Positions 59,290 through 64,000 of a stretch of DNA of 64,000 nucleotides are shown one piece after another. Under the pieces are notes generated by a model. The model was given only the letters and a program-made list of their open reading frames with translations, was not told the origin of the DNA and searched no databases. The translations under genes were made by a program, and so were the position numbers. This stretch comes from Larimichthys crocea (lineage: Eukaryota > Chordata > Actinopteri > Sciaenidae). The DNA lies in contig NW_020853581.1 of the NCBI RefSeq assembly GCF_000972845.2, forward strand, positions 62,001 through 126,000. Direction: 5' to 3'. Numbering within the stretch: the stretch's first letter is position 1; each line of letters starts with the position of its first letter.

Positions 59290-60025
59290 GCCCCCTTTGT
59301 TGTCAGTTATCCACAGAGTGGACAGATGGTTCCCTGTGCCCTCAGACCGGCTGGAGCGGAGGCTGGCTTTGCTATTAGTCCCTCAGCTTAGCCCAAGATA
59401 AGCCCTTACCCAGGGCAAGTGAACCCGCATCTCTTGCCTAATTCTCCCTGTCACAGTCACCAAAGAGGCGTTCCTCCGCACGGAGATCCACAGGCAGAAG
59501 AGGCCGGAGGGCAGGGCAAAGAGTCTTTTTGGCTGGACACTCTCCAGTGCAGATAGAGCGGGCTACAGTAACAGCCACCACAACAGAGAAATCATGAAGG
59601 TCTAGTCTTTTGCAGTCATCAGAAACACACACAGAGACACAGAAGAGAAGCTTTGTTAACCAATGTTGCTCTGAGGCTAACAACTCTGCATGACTGCTGT
59701 GTTCTTCATTAGATTTTCAGAGAGCTTCCTGCCTGCACAGGGCCGGATTTTCTCTAAAAATAAATCTCCCTGTATGAAATTGGTGCTTTGTACAGGGAAC
59801 TCGACTAATTGAGGGCTGAGAAGGACAATGTGGCGTTTGAGGTATTTAGTGATGTTAAGCACAATGTCTTCATGGGGTGCTTCTCCCCCCTTCGCTGCCT
59901 CTGCCCTCCCCCACACCAAGCCCTTCTGCCCTTGTAACGAGGCCATACTGGATACAATACAGCCCTTCTGCACAGAAAAATGTATTCAGCTGAGCCTCAA
60001 AATCGTGAAGGAAATGAATCACTGA
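59290..60025. promoter_or_regulatory. Candidate conserved non-coding or leader sequence between pcbp4 and mocos
   Basis: This 0.7-kb stretch is richer in GC than its AT-rich flanks and is not a recognised repeat. It has motifs such as CTTAGCCCAAGATAAGCCCTT and a long stretch open on both strands at 59677-60025. It might be a pcbp4 5' exon, a shared enhancer or an unrecognised repeat. No splice structure was resolved. Confidence 0.25.
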
Positions 60026-60474
60026 AGCATAAGTGGCATATTTAATTACTATTCAGTGTGTTGCACGGGGACAATGATGGCTGCTGTGAGCCTCATGGTC
60101 GTCTATCAGACAAAACAGGCCACATTATATTCACTCTTCTACTAGGATTTCAATACAACTTCCAAGTGTTACATTCAAAAGGACTGGATGTCTTATGAGA
60201 AAGATGACAATAATCCATAAAAGAGAAGGTCATTCTTTACTTCTCATGGTTAAGACTAAATTAGGATAGGACAGGGGTTGAAGATGAAGGTCAAGAAATG
60301 TGCAGAAAAGTATCCTAACACAACAGTGTGACTTTTTGTTGCCAAACTGCAAACAGAATTATAGCCACAACAAAGCTCAAAGCTGTCAAGGGCAATGCTT
60401 TTGACAAAGTCTGTGACAGTTATTTCTATCCTTTCAAAGACCATGAGATGATCAGGCATTTCATGCCAATCACT

Positions 60475-60900
60475 TGTGACTAATTTCCTCTCCTTCGTGT
60501 ACAGTGTGTGTCAATGAGATTAAAGAGTCTGGGATTATCCGTAATGGAATTAGTGATTACTGAGACTTGTTAATGTAATCAGTTACAGTTTCTGAAAACA
60601 GAGTAGATTCAGCAACTGCCTGAAAAATGAAAGCAAGCAGGTCATAGTTGCACTAATTTTACTGGAACTGAAAAAAAGGGCTAATAGCAGGTCTAGTAGC
60701 CTGACATAAACTCATTATTATACTGGGAAAATGTGACCTAATCAATATTTTTAAATAAGATTATGATTTACTAACTTCTAACTCCTTCATGTACCTTGTG
60801 TGTAAATGAGGATAGGAGTCATGTAATGGGATTACTGTAATTACTGAGCCTTGCTGGTGTAATCTGTTACACCTACTAAAAGCACTGCAGTCTGTACAGG
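60475..60900 (+). repeat. Degenerate tandem duplication, about 300-bp period
   Basis: CTCCTTCGTGTACAGTGTGTG, GTAATGGAATTAGTGATTACTGAG and GTAATCAGTTACA at 60490-60590 recur in order at 60782-60872 as CTCCTTCATGTACCTTGTGTG, GTAATGGGATTACTGTAATTACTGAG and GTAATCTGTTACA. A weaker echo of the neighbouring GGTCA...CTACT.GGATTTCAAT block joins 60112-60165 with 61003-61045. Confidence 0.6.
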
Positions 60901-61639
60901 AATAGCCTGAATCCTTCTTCCATGAATAAATGGCTATAAAGGATAACTAGAATATTTCATCAATATCCGGGCTTAAATTTAATACCTATCTGAAGACAGC
61001 AGGTCACATCTACTTCTCAGGATTTCAATTCAATTTCCATGTTGTTTCGTGACTAAAAACATCAATAGACCTTATGGGAAGTGAAAGCTGAAGGCAGTTC
61101 TTTAAAGTATTAAAGTAAGAGAGAGTATTTGGCATTCTTTAGTTTTTTAAAGGCTTTTTCAAGCTTGAGACTTTAGGTTAGGAGGACAGATTAAACAATG
61201 AAGATCAATAAAAGTCAAAAAGGATATTGTTGGTGTAATTAGTTGAAAGCAGTGCAGGGTGAGAATTTATTGGAAGGAATACCTTTAAAAATGAGGAAGG
61301 GGTACCTTGAATACTAAAAGATAACTATAATACTTACTTGGTTCTTTCATCATCATTTGTGCTTAGCTGTAATACAACCTGTCAAGTCTGGAAGGCAGAC
61401 ATAACCCTAACCCACTCAAAAATCTGATATAAATATGACCGGATATAAAAATGACATACATATCAATTCATGTCTCTCATCAATATCCAATCATGTGTAT
61501 ATACATATTCATACCACATACATATATTTCTATTTTGTGACTATCCAATGCATTTTTAAAACCACCATATTTCATATTTTAGGATATTTTTTCTCTTATA
61601 TTACGAATGCAAGTTAAGACTCTACAATGAAAAGAGGAA

Positions 61640-62500
61640 GCCATACATCAACAATATCGAAACACCCCTGACTTCTCTGGTCCTGAGCTCATCTGAGATG
61701 GACTGACACAAAGAGGAAAAGTGTGCATTTCAAATCGGTTTTGGACATTATGGAAAAGGCCTATCGAGATTGTTACAAGCACAAATTTCGAAAGGAAGCA
61801 ACTGTGCTCATGGCATAAAGAACTTGCACGTCAGTGAAGGCACCATTAATGCTGAAAGGTACATACAGGTTTTGGAGCAACATATGCTACCATCTAGGCA
61901 AAATATCTTTCAGGGATGTTCCTTCTTTATTTCAGCAAGACAATGCCAAACCACAAGCCTCTGGTAGATCATCTTGGAGAGTGTGCGCCCCATTTAAGCA
62001 AAGTCCTAATTGCAGTTCCCTGGGTTCAACTCTGACCTGTGACCATTTGCTGTCATCCCCTCTCTCCCCCCTTTTTATTTAAATTTTCAACTGTCACTAC
62101 AGAATAAACGTATAAAAAGCCTGTGCACGTTACGAAGCACAAAATACGTCATCAGAGACCCTTAAAATAAGAAACAGCTGAATTTGTATATCAAGCAAGA
62201 ATGGGAAAGAATTTCACTTTCAAAACTTCAACAATTAGTGTCCTCAGTGCTGAGTGTTGGTAAAAGAAAAGGTGATGTAACACAGTGCTAAACAAGCCTC
62301 TGTCCCAACTATTTTGAGACATGTTGCAGAATGACTGTATAATTACAAAAACAATAAAGTTCATCATCTCGAACGCTAGATATCTAAAAATATATAATTA
62401 AAAGGAATATAGGTCAAGAAGGATTTTTGCAAATCATTGCTTTCTGTTTCATAGAGTGTCCCAAATATCTGGGGCATTATAGAACAAACACATTAAATAC
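61640..62500 (+). mobile_element. Tc1/mariner-type DNA transposon remnant
   Basis: The sequence carries transposase-like segments: a frame with TYRFWSNICYHLGKISFRDV followed by FQQDNAKPQ, the aspartate block of Tc1-type enzymes. Further on, the nucleotide string GCACAAAATACGTCATCAGAGACC corresponds to the region after the final catalytic block. It ends CTGTCCCAACTATTTTGAGACATGTTGCAG, as in abundant fish elements. It is full of stops, lacks clear terminal repeats and is split by a SINE at about 61985-62128. Confidence 0.65.
61985..62128 (+). mobile_element. SINE inserted in the Tc1-like remnant
   Basis: B-box-like CCTGGGTTCAACTCTGACCT is followed by ATTTGCTGTCATCCCCTCTC, TCAACTGTCACTACAGAATAAA and CGTATAAAAAGCC. 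It matches the body of the SINEs at 29.8-30.2 kb and interrupts the transposase sequence, so it is younger than the transposon. Confidence 0.6.
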
Positions 62501-62519
62501 TTTTCAAAAAAAAGATTTC

Positions 62520-63060
62520 TGTAGGATTCTTCATTAATATATTACTTAAATCACAATATATGCCAAATGCATGATTTTTTTTAACGGTATATACAGTGAA
62601 TATGTGTGTGTGTGTAAACATAGCATATAGTCTAATTGATGTTTAATATATGTTTATATATCAATATTTATATGGGAAATAAACATCATGACTGCACTTG
62701 AATAATGTGAAATAATAATCTCATAAATAAGTTTCTTGCCCTCCTTCATAACTCGTGTTAGCTAATGCTAAAAACTACAAATGCTCAAAAATATTTAGCT
62801 TAGAAACTACCAGGTGACATGGTAACAAAGCAGTTATAACTTCAGAGTTTGGACTGTACTGACCCTTGTGTCTTGTGGTTTCTTGTCAGCTGTCCCACTT
62901 TGTGGGAGTTACAGTCACCTCCCACGCGTCAACATGACAACCCATCCGGCCACTGAACAGTCTCGAGACGGTTTGCACGAGCATTGTAAAAGCTCCCTGG
63001 ACTTTCAGACCCTGGAAAACGTCAATGATTTTTAAAGCAGCTGTGTGTCTGTGTCTGTCT
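62520..63060. promoter_or_regulatory. mocos upstream region
   Basis: The last 200 bp before mocos contain CpG-bearing CCCACGCGTCAACATG and CCATCCGGCCACTG, with no TATA box. A TG-rich tract ending in GTGTGTGCAG at 63076 could be an acceptor for a leader exon or simply low complexity. The promoter is inferred from position. Confidence 0.35.
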
Positions 63061-63121
63061 GTGTGTGTGTGTGCAGCCCCGCGGTGTGTGCGCTACAGCT
63101 CTCTCCGGCGGAAAGCAATCG

Positions 63122-64000
63122 ATGGATTTCCAAAAACTATGCACTTTTGAAACTTTCCAACGACTCTGGAGTCACTACGGTTATGGGGAAAACTTCCAAG
63201 ACGTGACTGAGCAGGAGTTTACACGGATTAAAGGTAATGATTGTGCCCAGTCATGGGTAACAGTGATAGGCCAGTAAGCTGACATCTTACATGGCTTCTT
63301 GTTTTTTTCTTTTTTGTGAACAGGAATAACATATCTGGATCATGCTGCAGCCTCTCTGTACCCCGAGTCTCTGCTCAGGGACTACTTCCAGGACATTTCA
63401 AGGAATGTGTACGGTGAGAAAAATCACATAAAAATGTCAAGTGTTATTTTTATTTATTGTTATCTCAGTTGAAAGCATTTAAGTATCATTATGTGCCCCA
63501 ACAGGAAACCCTCACAGCCATAACCCCAGCAGCAGATTGACACATGACACCGTGGAGAGGGTCAGATACAGGTAAAGTCTATTTGTGCCATTGGAAGCTG
63601 TTATAATGGGCCTCTGTGATTCCTCTGAATGGTACTTGCTGGATCAAATGATTAAAACATAGCACATTTTCTTACAGGGTATTGCAGCATTTTAACACCA
63701 CCCCTGAGGAGTACTCTGTGATTTTCACTTCTGGTTGCACAGCCGCTCTCAAATTAGTGGCTGAGAGCTTTCCCTGGAGGACACAGACTGAGAGTGAAGC
63801 GGGGAGTCACTTCTGCTACCTCACTGACAACCATACCTCTGTAGTTGGCATAAGAGGACTGACTTCTGGCCGGGGGGTAGTCTCCCTGCCTGTCTTGCCG
63901 CAGGAAGTGGAAAACAGGGCACAGGGTGAGGCTCAAGGTGAAGATGTTATTTGCCAGACGCCTCATCTCTTCTGCTACCCAGCACAGAGCAACTTTTCTG
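63122..64000 (+). CDS. mocos: Molybdenum cofactor sulfurase, N-terminal exons, cut by window end
   Basis: Exons 63122-63233, 63324-63413, 63505-63571 and 63678 to the window end join in phase with GT-AG junctions, giving 197 residues. The PLP-dependent NifS-like domain starts at YLDHAAASLYPESL, followed by NPHSHNPSSRLTHDTVERVR, SGCTAALKLVAESFPW (phosphate-binding loop) and LTDNHTSVVGIRG, which carries the histidine that stacks on PLP. These are the hallmark blocks of eukaryotic MOCOS. The enzyme adds the terminal sulfur to the molybdenum cofactor of xanthine dehydrogenase and aldehyde oxidase in the cytosol. The catalytic lysine and the C-terminal MOSC domain lie beyond 64000. An in-frame upstream start at 63065 is not favoured because its added 19 residues resemble leader sequence. 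The gene is divergent from pcbp4, about 7 kb away. Confidence 0.92.

Overview
The window is nuclear DNA from a ray-finned fish, most likely a percomorph teleost. Genes have GT-AG introns, most of the sequence is non-coding, CA/GT and GA microsatellites are common, and there are tRNA-derived SINEs, an L2-like LINE and a Tc1-type transposon remnant. The three confident proteins are vertebrate orthologues: Brorin (vwc2), PCBP4 (pcbp4) and molybdenum cofactor sulfurase (mocos). Species was not determined. Intron-exon boundaries were read by eye from splice consensus and reading phase. Family names come from remembered family features; no search was run.

Layout. (1) 1-6.9 kb, minus strand: exons of a gene I assign to the SPMIP7/SPATA48 sperm microtubule inner protein family. 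Four exons (1213-3666) join in perfect phase, and a larger exon lies upstream at 6454-6877. (2) 7-20 kb: intergenic, with dispersed fish repeats, a SINE and one stretch that looks like a conserved non-coding element. (3) 20.6-34.8 kb, minus: vwc2, three coding exons with introns of about 11.8 kb and 1.4 kb. (4) 34.8-48.7 kb: upstream flank of vwc2, holding an L2-like LINE fragment, a CpG-rich block near 44.6 kb that may be the vwc2 promoter and non-coding first exon, and a diverged local duplication (42.84-44.19 and 46.44-46.89 kb). (5) 48.7-56.15 kb, minus: complete pcbp4 coding region in 12 exons (433 residues). (6) 56.2-63.1 kb: spacer between divergent pcbp4 and mocos, with a teleost repeat, a degenerate tandem duplication and a Tc1-like remnant split by a SINE. 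(7) 63.1-64 kb, plus: first four exons of mocos, cut by the window end.

The genes do not form a pathway. Brorin is a secreted BMP antagonist, PCBP4 an RNA-binding protein, MOCOS a cytosolic PLP enzyme that activates xanthine dehydrogenase and aldehyde oxidase, and SPMIP7 a sperm axoneme protein. As I recall, human chromosome 7p12 carries VWC2, then ZPBP, then SPATA48, with VWC2 and SPATA48 in the same direction. The same order and direction occur here, but I saw no zpbp exons between them. I found no convincing novel system. The most interesting items are the spmip7 gene structure, the local duplication beside the CpG-rich block, the nested Tc1/SINE insertion and a perfect 16-bp inverted repeat in vwc2 intron 2.
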